From UBA12068 sp964452415 (GTDB taxonomy: Bacteria > Patescibacteriota > Minisyncoccia > Moranbacterales > GWC2-37-73), in the NCBI GenBank assembly GCA_964452415.1, contig CAYVME010000009.1, positions 1 through 31,540 of the forward strand: a DNA stretch of 31,540 bases, read 5' to 3'. The translations under genes and the position numbers were made by a program. The notes under the pieces were generated by a model. That model did not search any database and was not told where the DNA came from. It saw only the letters and a program-made list of their open reading frames with translations. This document shows positions 5,901 to 15,120 of the stretch, one piece after another; the first letter of the stretch is position 1, and every line of letters begins with the position of its first letter.

Positions 5901-8900
5901 TTAGAATTTGGCCCATCCGAAGATATCAGTGAAGTTTCCAATGATGATCTGAATGATGTTTTCTTTTCTTCTTGGGGTTAGCAGGGCATAATCTGTTGAC
6001 TTAGCTTCGTTGCCGCTTGCATCCACACTCTTAGTGTTGAAGTAATACACAGTTCCTGGTTTGAAACTTGTTATGACTGCTACATGGTTTGTACTCAACG
6101 CCTCTGAAATATCGATTTCTTTTGCTTCAGCATTTCTGCCTTCTTTGTATAGGACAGAAGTGGTTGATTGTTCGTCTGTGTTCCAAGAGATGATGGCTTG
6201 AACTTTGTCATTTTGAGCCAGAGCTAGATCTGTTTTAACCATATCAATCTTTGGAGGATTTTCGTCTTTTCCGGTGGTTAGATCTTTTCCGTCTGTTTGA
6301 GACTCAGTCCCTTGTTCATCTCGAGCTTTGATTTGGATTTTGAAGGTTGCTCCTTGAGTCAAGTTTTTAATTTGAATGGAGTGTTTGGTAGCCATCTCAT
6401 TGTCTGCTTGAGATCCATTGTCTGAGGGGTCTTGAATGTTGGTGTAGATCACGGTAGCCGTGGTTGGAATGTTGGTATTGAAACTTATTGTAGCTTCATG
6501 CTCAGTGATGTCATTGATGTTGATGTTGGATACTTGAGCAGGAGATTTTGGTTCAAAGGTTTGATCTGAGCTAGAATACAGTTTTTTATCTTGATCTTGT
6601 CCTTTGACTCTGAAGTGATAAGTTACTCCTTGGTTAAGGTTGGATAGGCTGATGGAATGTTCTTTGGTTAAAGTGCTTGATTCCTTTTTTTCTCCATAGC
6701 TAGTAGTTAGACCATATTCCACAATGGAAGAAGTTTCGCTTGAGGTGTTCCAGGTGATTTGAGCTTCTCCTAGATTTAGAGATTCAGCTTTGATTGAAGA
6801 AAGTGAGGATGGTGAGGCTGTGGTGAAGGAGGATTCGGCTGAGGTGCCAATGTTGCCTGAGGGGTCAGTCGAAGAAGCCACGAAGATATATTTGGCAGCA
6901 GGGATGAGGCCGTTGATTGTGACGGTGTGGGAGGTGACAAATTTTGTCTTGTCATAATTAACAGCACTATCGGAAGCTGAGTTTTCTTCAACACCCGCAA
7001 TTCCATATCTGACAGAACTGCTCCCGATTTCATTCGTATCCCAAGTTATGACAGCGCTCTCCCCTGTGGTGCTGGCCACTTTTACATTGTTAATTACTGG
7101 GGAAAGCTTATCCCCCAGAGCTCCAGCTCCAGCTTCTGTGTAAAGTTTTTCAGTGGTTACAAAGTCTTTCTTTTCTGATGAAACTGTCAGATATTCATCA
7201 TTATCATCTTTAAGATTATCATGACAATGAACTTCATAACCATACTTGGTTTGAAATTTAAGCTTGGATAGATGCATGGAATGATTCAAATTGTATGAGC
7301 CCTCCTCTTCTTGAATTGGAACATTGATAATTTCTGGAACATCATATTCCCAAGAATTCAAAATGCAATTAGCGATCTGATCGGTGGCAAAATTGATCAC
7401 AGCATCAGTATCAGTTAACGGTGAAGGATTATCGTCGCTAAAAGTAATTACTTCCAATGGCGGATGATTCTTGTCTGGATCAGGCAGAGTTTCAAATTCA
7501 AGCTCATTGTCGAGTCTGTCTTTAGTTACTTCATCCTCGCTTCCATTGCCACTGATGTCAGCCGAAATTACCTTGTAATCATATTTTGTTTCTGAAAATA
7601 GATCTGAGATCACTACGAAGTGTGATTCGTCATAGATACCTGGATTTGGTTCCAGGGTTGTCCATTCATCTTCGGTCTTCTTTTTGTATTTTAAAATCGT
7701 GGTTGCTTGTTCATCAGTGCTCCAAGAGATAGCTACTTGGTTGTTACTGATGATACTTGGTTGAAACTCATCGATTGTGATTACTGGTTTTGTCTGATCG
7801 TTGTCTGTGGTGAATTCATAGAGATTTCCTCCATTGTTATCCGTAGCTACACTGCCGTTTTGATCGGTGGATCTGATGTAGAAGTAATATCTGGTGGCAG
7901 GAGTCAGCTTGGTGATGGTCAGCTCATGATTTTGCGTGAAGTCGCTCAGATTTGCTGCGCTGCCTGAGTTTAAAGATTCGTCAATTTCAGTGTTGAGATC
8001 ATCAGTGATTAGGATGAGAGTTTTTTCAGTGGTTCCACTGGTAAGACTGGAGTAATGGATCTCAGCATTGGCATTAGTGGAAGTGTTCCAAGCAATAGAG
8101 ACTTCAGTGTTGGAAGTTCTGGTAAAAGAGAAGTTTCTAATTTCAGGACCGTTTTTGGTGGTAAAGTTAAGCACACCATCATTATCCAATTCAGGATTGG
8201 TTTCTTTATCCATAGAACCGGTGTTTCCTTTAGCATCACTGGAGACAATCTTGATGGCATATTTTTTAAGATCAGACTCAGTACTACTTTTTAACCCAGT
8301 GATAATGACAGAATGATTAAAAGTCATGGTAGCCTTGCTTGGTCCAGTCTCATAATCCCCTGCTTGGGCGTATTCTTTATAGTAAACGGTTGAGTTGGAT
8401 TCTTTGTTGGTTATCCAAGAGACTCTGGCTGAAGTTGGACCAATTTCAGTGATGGTTGGGTTTGAGATGATTGGCGGAGTTCGGTCAGTGGAACCAGAGC
8501 CGTCGGGAGTGTCAGTCACTGTTTCAGAATATCTGGAGATGTTGCCTTCTTCATCTGTGGTGTAGACTCGGTAAGTATAGGTGCTGTCCAAGGCTACAGT
8601 TTTATCGGTGTAGTAGTTGATGTCTGCATCGTCTAGAGTTTTTATCGTTGACCAAGTACAGGTATCATCTTTTGCGCATGGTTTTCTCTCTACTTTGTAG
8701 TTTAGAAAATCAGTTGCTGTTTCTCCATCCCAAGATACGAGTTCTTGATATTCTTTGGGTTCCACATCCATATTGGAAACATCATAGAATCTGACATGGT
8801 CAGGTTTGCTTGGAGTTTGCATGGCTCCATCAGTGTAGTTTCCGTAATCATCTTTGTATCTGATGTAAACGGTGGCAGGATCTGAATCCATGGTTGCGTA

Positions 8901-11900
8901 GGTGTAGTCAAACGAAGAAGTTGGAGTCTCTGAGGCAGCTACATTTGCCTCCTTATTGATACCATCTGAAGGTTTGGAGATATATATTTTGTAATCTGAG
9001 TTTTCTTGAACTGCCTCCTCAATAGTCAACTTGTTTTCTCGATGATCGATTGTAAATGGGATGGCTGATATTTCTGGATTCTTCGTGTCAACCACAAAAG
9101 GACTTGTGCTTGCGCTTCCAATTTGATTGGCTGAGTTTTTGTCATTGGAAGTCACTTTTAAAATGAGTTGGTCTTCATAGCGATCACCGAAGGTTGGGTC
9201 TGTTTGTGGCTCCCATCTCAGAGCATATGTCTTGGCGGGATTAGTATCTCCAGGCAAAGCCAAACCATCGTTGCCGAGCAGATTCCCAAGTCCGACTTCA
9301 CTGGCACTTTGAACTGTGCTCACATTGTTTGAGATGTGAACATATATTGGAGTGGTTGCATTATGGAAAGCAGCTCCGGAGGACCACACTGGTTCATCAG
9401 TTGGCCAAGAACCTCTACCACCAGACGGAACAGTTAGACTCCAGGTGGTATCGTCATCATCATTAAGATCATCTTTGGAAACATATTCAATAACCTCATT
9501 GTCAATTTGAATATATCTTATTGGATTTTCTGCAGTTACATCTGGAAGATATTGCCCATCACTGCCGGTTACTCCAACCGTTAAAGCATCATTGTCAATG
9601 TATGATGTGAGTTTGAGTCCTTCTCCATTTTCAGAGGTGTAGAAAAGGGCACTTTGGAAGGTGTCTGTTCCTTCAGTATTAATACCCGCCCCTCCATTTT
9701 GAATTGAATATGCAAGCTCGACTGTTCCAGTGTTTGCATCTTCAACTGTTTTTTGTGAAGCTTGAGTTTCGATAGATATCAGTGGAGGAGAATTTACAAC
9801 ATATTCCATTTTGATTTGATCAACTTGGGGAGTGCTTTGACCATCTGAGTCCATGGTTAATTTGTATTGAAGCCATTGATCACCAGAGCCATTTGAGATT
9901 GCTGTTTCTTGAGGAACATTGCAAGTGACAATGGTGCCCTCTTTTGAGCATCCGCTGGAAGTGCTGTCAAAGAAAGCTGATTCGCTCAGTGATCCTCCTG
10001 AAGCTACAGCCAAAAAGCCGGTTGGGTCAGTTGGTGTTCCTGAATTTACAGTTGGTGCGGTTTGAACTTGCATTTTGACTTTTGTTCCAGCTGGAACATT
10101 TGATTCATCCCAACGAACAGCACTGAAAACATTGCTGTCACTGCCAGTGTTGTACCAGGAGGAAGTGAGGAATTTTCCTGGTTCGATTCTGGCTGGACTG
10201 CCTGCGTTAAAATTGGCCGTGATTTCCTCCAAAGAAAGGACTCGGTCATAAATTGCGACTTCGTCGATGAGACCATTGAAAAAACTGCCAGCAACCGACG
10301 AACTATTCTGACTCGCGCCAATTTGAGCACTGAATTCACCCGATTTCACATTCACAGTTCCAGTTGCCAAATCAGCAACTCCGTCAACATATATTTTAGT
10401 ATTGACGTCATCAATTACACCCACCACATGATGCCAAACATTTGGAGTAATCAATATGGATGTTCCATTAAAATTACCACCCCCATTTCCACCAATATTT
10501 ATATATCCAGTAGAAGATATGGAAATGCCATATCCATTTAATCCTGTTTGACCCTTGGAAAATATTTTTTGAGTTGTGCCAATTGCATTTGTTTTTACCC
10601 AGGCTTCCATGGTCACAGGATTGGAAGTTAAGTTCAATGAAGGCGAGGCTGGAATTGAGACATAGTCATCTACTCCATCAAAATTCAAGGCTTGGGATGA
10701 TTTTCCAGCTTGATAAGCCATGCCTGTTCCATTGATAGCGTTAGAAGCTGTTGCAGAGTTGTTATATACTGAATCATCGACAATTATTGCACCATTGGCA
10801 ACATTATCCACTCCAACTGTACCATCCAAGCGATAAAAAGCTCTTTGGTTTGAAGTTGGATAATTTTGATAATCAAAAGTCACCGAGCTTACAGATGGAG
10901 TCACCATCGTATCAGCTGTTTGCAAAAAGGCTTTGTATCTTAATTTTCTGGCACCATAATGTTGCGAATGAAGCGCTTGTCCGCCATTTGTCGTGTAACA
11001 AAAATTTTCTCCATTGCAATCACTGTGAGAATTTCCATCTGGCCCATAAAAATTTGAAACTCCACCAGATGCAACATCTGAAGCAACCTGAAAGCCCAAA
11101 GAGTCTGCTCCAACTCCAGTTGGCAGAGTTTGATCCCAGCTCAGATTGATTGTGTCATTGATTGTTTTTTTGCCAAGATCAATCGTGCCAGATTCAAATG
11201 TCCCAGGGGCTTCATAGCCACCGCCAAGATTCAGATAATCATCAGGAAAAAACCACCGCTTGGAAGCCACTGGTGCGAGTCTGCTTGTGGTTGAATTGTC
11301 GCCGAGCTGACCATAACCATTATATCCCCAACCCCAAATAGTGCCATCTGATTTGAGAGCCATGGAATGATACAGTCCGGCTGAAATTGAAACAACTCCC
11401 GCAAGTCCCAATGTTTGCACTGGCACTTTACTATCAGTGATAGAATTATTTCCAATCGGACCATAATCATTTCTTCCACAACCCCAAACAGTTCCATCCA
11501 ACTTGAGAATCAAAGAGTGACTATTTGCAACCACCATTGATAAAGCTCCGACTCCGACAGGTTCTGAAACTTGCACCGGAATAAGTCTTTGAATATTTGA
11601 GCCATCACATAACTGGCCATAAGTATTACTTCCCCAAGCTAAAGCAGTTCCGTCTGATTTGACTGCTGCAGAAGTATTGGTTCCGGCTGAAATTAAGGCT
11701 ACTCCCGTGAGTCCTGGAACTTGAACTGGCACGAGACTGCCAGTGGTGGAATTGTTCCCGAGCTGACCATTGGAATTTCTTCCCCAAGCCCAGACAGTCC
11801 CATCAGATTTAATGACCATGGAATGATAATCTCCGGCTGATATTGCTATAACATCTTCGAGTCCTGAGACTTGCACCGGCACAAGTCTTTGAGTGGTTGA

Positions 11901-14195
11901 ACCATCACCAAGCTGACCCTCAGTATTATATCCCCACGCCCAGACTGTTCCGTCAGATTTGAGAGCCATGGAGTGCAGTCGTCCAGCTTTAACTGAAGAA
12001 ACCCCTGTGAGTCCTGAGACTTGCACTGGAATAGAACTGGTAACAGTGGAATTGTTTCCAAGCATACCATAAGCATTATCTCCCCAAGCCCAGGCAGTAC
12101 CATCAGATCTGAGAGCCAAGGAATGCCCTTCTCCTGCTGAAATTTGTTCCACACCTGTCAAATCTCGAACCGGGTAGCCAACCAACATTTGTTCGCCTGT
12201 ACCATTTCCTAATACACCACTACCACCATATCCCCAAGCCCAAACAGTTTTGTCGGATTTTAATGCCAAAGAGTAGCCATAACTACCGCCGCTACTAGTA
12301 GCTATACTTTTTATTTCTTGCGAGGAAGGCACAAAGCCATCATTAAAATCCGAAATATAGGCATTCATGGCTGTTTTAACTGGAACCAATTGGTCAAGAT
12401 TTGTATTTGAAATTATTTTTTTATATTCATTGTTTCCCCATCCCCAGACAGCACCATCTGATTTGAGAGCCATGGAATGGTAAGTTCCGGCTGAAACTGA
12501 AGTAGTACCAGTCAAGACCTGAATCGGCACAAGACTGACAGTGGTGGAATTGTTCCCAAGCTGACCACTGGAATTTCTTCCCCAAGCCCAAACAGTTCCG
12601 TCAGATTTGAGAGCCATGGAATGATAATTTCCGGCCGATATTGCAGAAACTCCACTGAGTCCTGGGACTTGGACTGGCACAAGACTTTGAGCGGTGGAAT
12701 TATTGCCAAGTTGTCCATCACTATTGCCCCCCCAGATCCAAGCAGTCCCGTCAGATTTTAAAGCCATGGAATGGTTGCTTCCAGCTGAAATTGAGACGAC
12801 TCCAGTTAAGCCTAATGCTTGCACTGGCACCAGACTTTGAGTGGCGGAATTATTGCCGAGTTGCCCAGTACTGTTGTATCCCCAACCCCAAACAGTCCCG
12901 TCTGATTTAAGAGCCAGGGAGTGAGAATAATTATTTGAACTGGTAGCTGAAATTGAAGTAACCCCAGTTAACCCTGAAACCTGGATTGGCACGAGACTGT
13001 CAATGGTGGAATTATTGCCGAATTGACCATAGTAATTTCTTCCCCAAGCCCAAACAGTCCCGTCAGATTTAACAGCCAGGGAATAATCATATCCAGCTGA
13101 AATTGAAGCAACTCCAGTTAAAACCTGCACCGGCACCAGACTTTGAGTGATTGAATTGTTCCCAAGTTGACCCCTGTTGTTGTATCCCCAAGTCCAAAGA
13201 GTGCCATCCGATTTCAAAGCCATGGAGTGACCAAACGCAGCTGAAATTGCAGAAACTTCAGTGAGTCCTGAGACTTGCACCGGAACAATTCTATTAATAG
13301 TCGAGCCATCTCCCAACCGTCCATAGTAGTTATACCCCCAAGCCCAGACTGTGCCATCTGATTTCAAGGCCAGGTTATGATAATATCCAGCTACAACCTG
13401 GGCATATTTTTCCTGAATCTCAATTTTGGCATTGTCGGCAGTTCCATTTATCATGGTGTTTGCTTTCACATTGCCAGCCAAATTGAAACCGGAATTCGTG
13501 GTTCCATCATTCGCTTGTGTCACATTTCCGTCCTGCGCCACCAATTCAATTACGGGTTTGTTCGTGTCTGCTCCTGATTCAGATGCAGTTCCAGCTGGTG
13601 CAATTCCATCATCTCTTGAAACATAATCCTCAAATTCAGTTCTATCATTAATATTGGTGTGATTTGCAGTTGCTCCAGTGTTTGTCACTAGCCAATTGTC
13701 TTGTTGCCAAACATAACTTGCTCCTTGCGAACTTCCAGTTCCAAAAAACATTTGCATTGCAACAATTGCAATTGCAACCGAAACCATGGTTGAAGAAAAA
13801 GAATAAGTGAAAAGTCTCACTTTCTTTTGATATCTTTTCAACTCTGAAAAAGAACCGAATTCGAGATTACAAACTTGCCCTGCTTGTGGTTTTTTGCATT
13901 CTTGAATTCGAAGGTGGTTTTGAGCCGCAGACTTGATCAACAGATGCCAATGATCTTTTAGGAAAGTTGGAATTTTCCGCATTGTCATTCCGGACTTGAT
14001 CCGGAATCCAGAATTTAGCACTAATTGAGATAAATAACCTGGATTCCCGCCTGCGCGGGAATGACACCAGAGAGAAAACTTTTTTAGAGTTGTTTTTAAT
14101 TTCGAAGGTTCTTCCTTTTTCAAATCCTTCCATGACAAAACAACCCTGTCTGAAGGCGTTTGGTTTTGATTTTGGTTTAGATTTTTATTTTCCAT
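5901..14195 (-). CDS. giant RCC1/LamG/fibronectin-III surface protein
   Basis: A 2764-residue protein from the ATG at 14195 (GGAG 4 nt before it). A basic cytoplasmic N-terminus of about 125 residues includes 28 residues coded by an inserted palindrome. A single membrane anchor follows (about 130-150, SVAIAIVAMQMFF). The exported part begins with a short linker, then 14 RCC1 repeats (about 263-977; core LALKSDGTVWAWG). A LamG-like module follows at about 1115-1331 (NFDGVDDYVSIP, EAWVKT, NVWHHVVGVID, IDEVAIYDRVLS). Next is a mixed beta region, then about eight or nine FN3-like modules to about 2736 (repeated SWxTxExxxSxVxY). The C-terminus IFGWAKF has a near-copy downstream. These domains bind carbohydrate or protein, so an adhesin for host attachment is likely. 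It stands alone between two terminators. Confidence 0.85.
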   Translation of the reverse strand: MENKNLNQNQNQTPSDRVVLSWKDLKKEEPSKLKTTLKKFSLWCHSRAGGNPGYLSQLVLNSGFRIKSGMTMRKIPTFLKDHWHLLIKSAAQNHLRIQECKKPQAGQVCNLEFGSFSELKRYQKKVRLFTYSFSSTMVSVAIAIVAMQMFFGTGSSQGASYVWQQDNWLVTNTGATANHTNINDRTEFEDYVSRDDGIAPAGTASESGADTNKPVIELVAQDGNVTQANDGTTNSGFNLAGNVKANTMINGTADNAKIEIQEKYAQVVAGYYHNLALKSDGTVWAWGYNYYGRLGDGSTINRIVPVQVSGLTEVSAISAAFGHSMALKSDGTLWTWGYNNRGQLGNNSITQSLVPVQVLTGVASISAGYDYSLAVKSDGTVWAWGRNYYGQFGNNSTIDSLVPIQVSGLTGVTSISATSSNNYSHSLALKSDGTVWGWGYNSTGQLGNNSATQSLVPVQALGLTGVVSISAGSNHSMALKSDGTAWIWGGNSDGQLGNNSTAQSLVPVQVPGLSGVSAISAGNYHSMALKSDGTVWAWGRNSSGQLGNNSTTVSLVPIQVLTGTTSVSAGTYHSMALKSDGAVWGWGNNEYKKIISNTNLDQLVPVKTAMNAYISDFNDGFVPSSQEIKSIATSSGGSYGYSLALKSDKTVWAWGYGGSGVLGNGTGEQMLVGYPVRDLTGVEQISAGEGHSLALRSDGTAWAWGDNAYGMLGNNSTVTSSIPVQVSGLTGVSSVKAGRLHSMALKSDGTVWAWGYNTEGQLGDGSTTQRLVPVQVSGLEDVIAISAGDYHSMVIKSDGTVWAWGRNSNGQLGNNSTTGSLVPVQVPGLTGVALISAGTNTSAAVKSDGTALAWGSNTYGQLCDGSNIQRLIPVQVSEPVGVGALSMVVANSHSLILKLDGTVWGCGRNDYGPIGNNSITDSKVPVQTLGLAGVVSISAGLYHSMALKSDGTIWGWGYNGYGQLGDNSTTSRLAPVASKRWFFPDDYLNLGGGYEAPGTFESGTIDLGKKTINDTINLSWDQTLPTGVGADSLGFQVASDVASGGVSNFYGPDGNSHSDCNGENFCYTTNGGQALHSQHYGARKLRYKAFLQTADTMVTPSVSSVTFDYQNYPTSNQRAFYRLDGTVGVDNVANGAIIVDDSVYNNSATASNAINGTGMAYQAGKSSQALNFDGVDDYVSIPASPSLNLTSNPVTMEAWVKTNAIGTTQKIFSKGQTGLNGYGISISSTGYINIGGNGGGNFNGTSILITPNVWHHVVGVIDDVNTKIYVDGVADLATGTVNVKSGEFSAQIGASQNSSSVAGSFFNGLIDEVAIYDRVLSLEEITANFNAGSPARIEPGKFLTSSWYNTGSDSNVFSAVRWDESNVPAGTKVKMQVQTAPTVNSGTPTDPTGFLAVASGGSLSESAFFDSTSSGCSKEGTIVTCNVPQETAISNGSGDQWLQYKLTMDSDGQSTPQVDQIKMEYVVNSPPLISIETQASQKTVEDANTGTVELAYSIQNGGAGINTEGTDTFQSALFYTSENGEGLKLTSYIDNDALTVGVTGSDGQYLPDVTAENPIRYIQIDNEVIEYVSKDDLNDDDDTTWSLTVPSGGRGSWPTDEPVWSSGAAFHNATTPIYVHISNNVSTVQSASEVGLGNLLGNDGLALPGDTNPAKTYALRWEPQTDPTFGDRYEDQLILKVTSNDKNSANQIGSASTSPFVVDTKNPEISAIPFTIDHRENKLTIEEAVQENSDYKIYISKPSDGINKEANVAASETPTSSFDYTYATMDSDPATVYIRYKDDYGNYTDGAMQTPSKPDHVRFYDVSNMDVEPKEYQELVSWDGETATDFLNYKVERKPCAKDDTCTWSTIKTLDDADINYYTDKTVALDSTYTYRVYTTDEEGNISRYSETVTDTPDGSGSTDRTPPIISNPTITEIGPTSARVSWITNKESNSTVYYKEYAQAGDYETGPSKATMTFNHSVIITGLKSSTESDLKKYAIKIVSSDAKGNTGSMDKETNPELDNDGVLNFTTKNGPEIRNFSFTRTSNTEVSIAWNTSTNANAEIHYSSLTSGTTEKTLILITDDLNTEIDESLNSGSAANLSDFTQNHELTITKLTPATRYYFYIRSTDQNGSVATDNNGGNLYEFTTDNDQTKPVITIDEFQPSIISNNQVAISWSTDEQATTILKYKKKTEDEWTTLEPNPGIYDESHFVVISDLFSETKYDYKVISADISGNGSEDEVTKDRLDNELEFETLPDPDKNHPPLEVITFSDDNPSPLTDTDAVINFATDQIANCILNSWEYDVPEIINVPIQEEEGSYNLNHSMHLSKLKFQTKYGYEVHCHDNLKDDNDEYLTVSSEKKDFVTTEKLYTEAGAGALGDKLSPVINNVKVASTTGESAVITWDTNEIGSSSVRYGIAGVEENSASDSAVNYDKTKFVTSHTVTINGLIPAAKYIFVASSTDPSGNIGTSAESSFTTASPSSLSSIKAESLNLGEAQITWNTSSETSSIVEYGLTTSYGEKKESSTLTKEHSISLSNLNQGVTYHFRVKGQDQDKKLYSSSDQTFEPKSPAQVSNININDITEHEATISFNTNIPTTATVIYTNIQDPSDNGSQADNEMATKHSIQIKNLTQGATFKIQIKARDEQGTESQTDGKDLTTGKDENPPKIDMVKTDLALAQNDKVQAIISWNTDEQSTTSVLYKEGRNAEAKEIDISEALSTNHVAVITSFKPGTVYYFNTKSVDASGNEAKSTDYALLTPRRKENIIQIIIGNFTDIFGWAKF
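11265..13410 (-). repeat. 14 RCC1 repeats (7+7) in the giant gene
   Basis: Fourteen units of about 48 codons share HSMALKSDGTVWAWG and GQLGNNST. Unit 7 is degenerate (NNEYKKIISN) and is followed by a longer spacer with AYISDFNDGFVPSSQ. Seven units precede the spacer and seven follow it, which fits two seven-bladed beta-propellers. Neighbouring units are very alike at DNA level, so recombination between them is likely. Confidence 0.88.
13983..14066. repeat. 84-bp palindromic element in frame in the giant gene
   Basis: The ends TGTCATTCC and GGGAATGACA are inverted repeats. Inside lie two hairpins (CCGGA/TCCGG and ATTCCCGC/GCGGGAAT). The length is 28 codons exactly, and it encodes the stretch between FSLW and MRKIP (CHSRAGGNP...). 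This HSRAGGNP-type peptide is the usual mark of a dispersed palindromic repeat. Confidence 0.75.
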
Positions 14196-14326
14196 CTTGC
14201 TCCGTATGTCCAACTTTTTTATTCTATATTTATCTGTACAAATTCTTTTTTACTTATACATTCTAACATGAAAATGAAATTTTTACAAAACACACAAGAG
14301 ACCCTACCAATTAAATCCAACCAAAC

Positions 14327-14360
14327 AAAAAAAATCCCTCGCAGTCAGAGGAATTTTTTT
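14327..14360 (-). terminator. terminator after the split tRNA
   Basis: On the minus strand ATTCCTC/GAGGGAT (one G-U) closes a 7-nt loop, followed by TTTTTTTTG. It lies 8 nt downstream of the tRNA-Asn-like 3' end. Confidence 0.75.
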
Positions 14361-14367
14361 ATTTTTG

Positions 14368-14501
14368 ACGGTCCGGTTGGATTCGAACCAACAACCCACA
14401 CTATCAAACAGAGAGATTTGATTGGCAAAATTAGGGAAAATAACCAACCAGATACTTCCTGCTCCACCCTGATAGTCGCTCCGCCGTTGAGCTACAGACC
14501 A
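14368..14501 (-). tRNA. tRNA-Asn(GTT)-like gene interrupted in the anticodon loop
   Basis: On the minus strand the acceptor TGGTCTG (14495-14501) pairs with CGGACCG (14369-14375). The D-arm is GCTC/GAGC, and the T-arm is GTTGG/CCAAC around TTCGAAT. The anticodon stem ACTAT pairs with ATAGT, but the two strands are 67 nt apart instead of 7. Removing 60 nt (14411-14470) leaves loop CTGTTTG, anticodon GTT (Asn), the only choice that keeps T33. Oddities are a U-G first pair, T at the discriminator and T at position 37. The neat terminator after it suggests it is expressed. A decayed tRNA or a non-tRNA role are alternatives. Confidence 0.65.
14411..14470 (-). other. 60-nt insertion in the tRNA anticodon loop (intron-like)
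   Basis: The insertion lies between loop positions 32 and 33 (one-base ambiguity because both borders have C). It contains a possible 7-bp helix TGGTTGG/CCAATCA. The flanking exons form an extended 7-bp helix, ACTATCA/TGATAGT, that reaches into the insertion. It is far too short for a group I intron, and no ORF is present. Confidence 0.55.
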
Positions 14502-14545
14502 CACTTAAATAATACTACACATATTCTTCAAAAATATTTCATTTA

Positions 14546-14600
14546 CCCCGTGGAATAATTTTGCCTAAGCAAAATTCCTGAGAAGCATGATTTCACCGGG
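14546..14600. repeat. hairpin repeat with CCCCGTG/CACCGGG ends
   Basis: An outer imperfect stem CCCCGTG/CACCGGG encloses an inner stem formed by GGAATAATTTTGC and GCAAAATTCC. It overlaps the last codons of the minus-strand nucleotidyltransferase gene. It may also serve as its 3' end, though there is no clear T-run. Confidence 0.5.
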
Positions 14601-15009
14601 ACTCATCCTGTCTCAACAAGGATGATTTATATTTTTCAGGCTCAAAAGCCTCAAGTCTCACAATTTTCGTTCTTTCCAAGCCTGATTCATCAAGCTTTCT
14701 GCGAAGCTCACTCAGCGATTGTTTCTGATCATAACCCAAGCAAATAACATCTGGTTTGAATTTTCGCACAACCTCATAGCGATCATTGAGACTTCCCAAA
14801 AAAACTTCATTTGCCAAGCCACTTTCTTTGATAACCCTGACTCTTTCTTGCTCTGAATATCGTGGTCGTCTACCCTTAACTTTCAAAACTGTCACATCCC
14901 TCGCCACAACAACACGCAAAAAATCTCCATATTTCCTGGCTTGCTCAAGAAGATTTCTGTGACCTTCATGAAAAATATCAAATGTCCCAAAAAGCAAAAC
15001 TTTTGTCAT
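14593..15009 (-). CDS. cytidylyltransferase-fold protein (RibL/TagD-like)
   Basis: A 138-residue nucleotidyltransferase. FGTFDIFHEGH carries the HxGH nucleotide-binding motif at about 14-17. VVARDVTVLKVKGRRPR and VICLGYDQ are the usual second and third blocks, closest in my reading to archaeal-type FAD synthetase (RibL), with glycerol-3-phosphate cytidylyltransferase as the alternative. The C-terminus RQDESR is short. It is last in the minus-strand run from lysS, 111 nt after an anchored hypothetical. The 3' end overlaps a hairpin repeat. Confidence 0.8.
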   Translation of the reverse strand: MTKVLLFGTFDIFHEGHRNLLEQARKYGDFLRVVVARDVTVLKVKGRRPRYSEQERVRVIKESGLANEVFLGSLNDRYEVVRKFKPDVICLGYDQKQSLSELRRKLDESGLERTKIVRLEAFEPEKYKSSLLRQDESR

Positions 15010-15046
15010 ATTCTTATTTCACTAAAATAACTTTAATTTTTGATTT

Positions 15047-15097
15047 GATTGTTTTCTTTTGAAGCCATCCACAGCGAGAGCGAGGACGAGCGAGCAA
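15047..15097. repeat. half copy of the ~100-bp palindromic repeat
   Basis: This 51-nt stretch matches 29269-29319 at 47 of 51 positions (GCCATCCACAGCGA core). Only the left arm is present; the right arm with GCGTGCCGA is missing. It fills most of the gap between two minus-strand genes. Confidence 0.8.
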
Positions 15098-15120
15098 AGC
15101 AAAAATACCCTCCGAAAGGA

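Noticed and set aside
7707..7967. Short open frames on the strand opposite the giant gene
   Set aside because: They are shadows of the repetitive coding sequence, without SD or recognisable product.
14411..14470. Group I or II intron in the tRNA
   Set aside because: 60 nt cannot hold a catalytic core, and no intron ORF is present.
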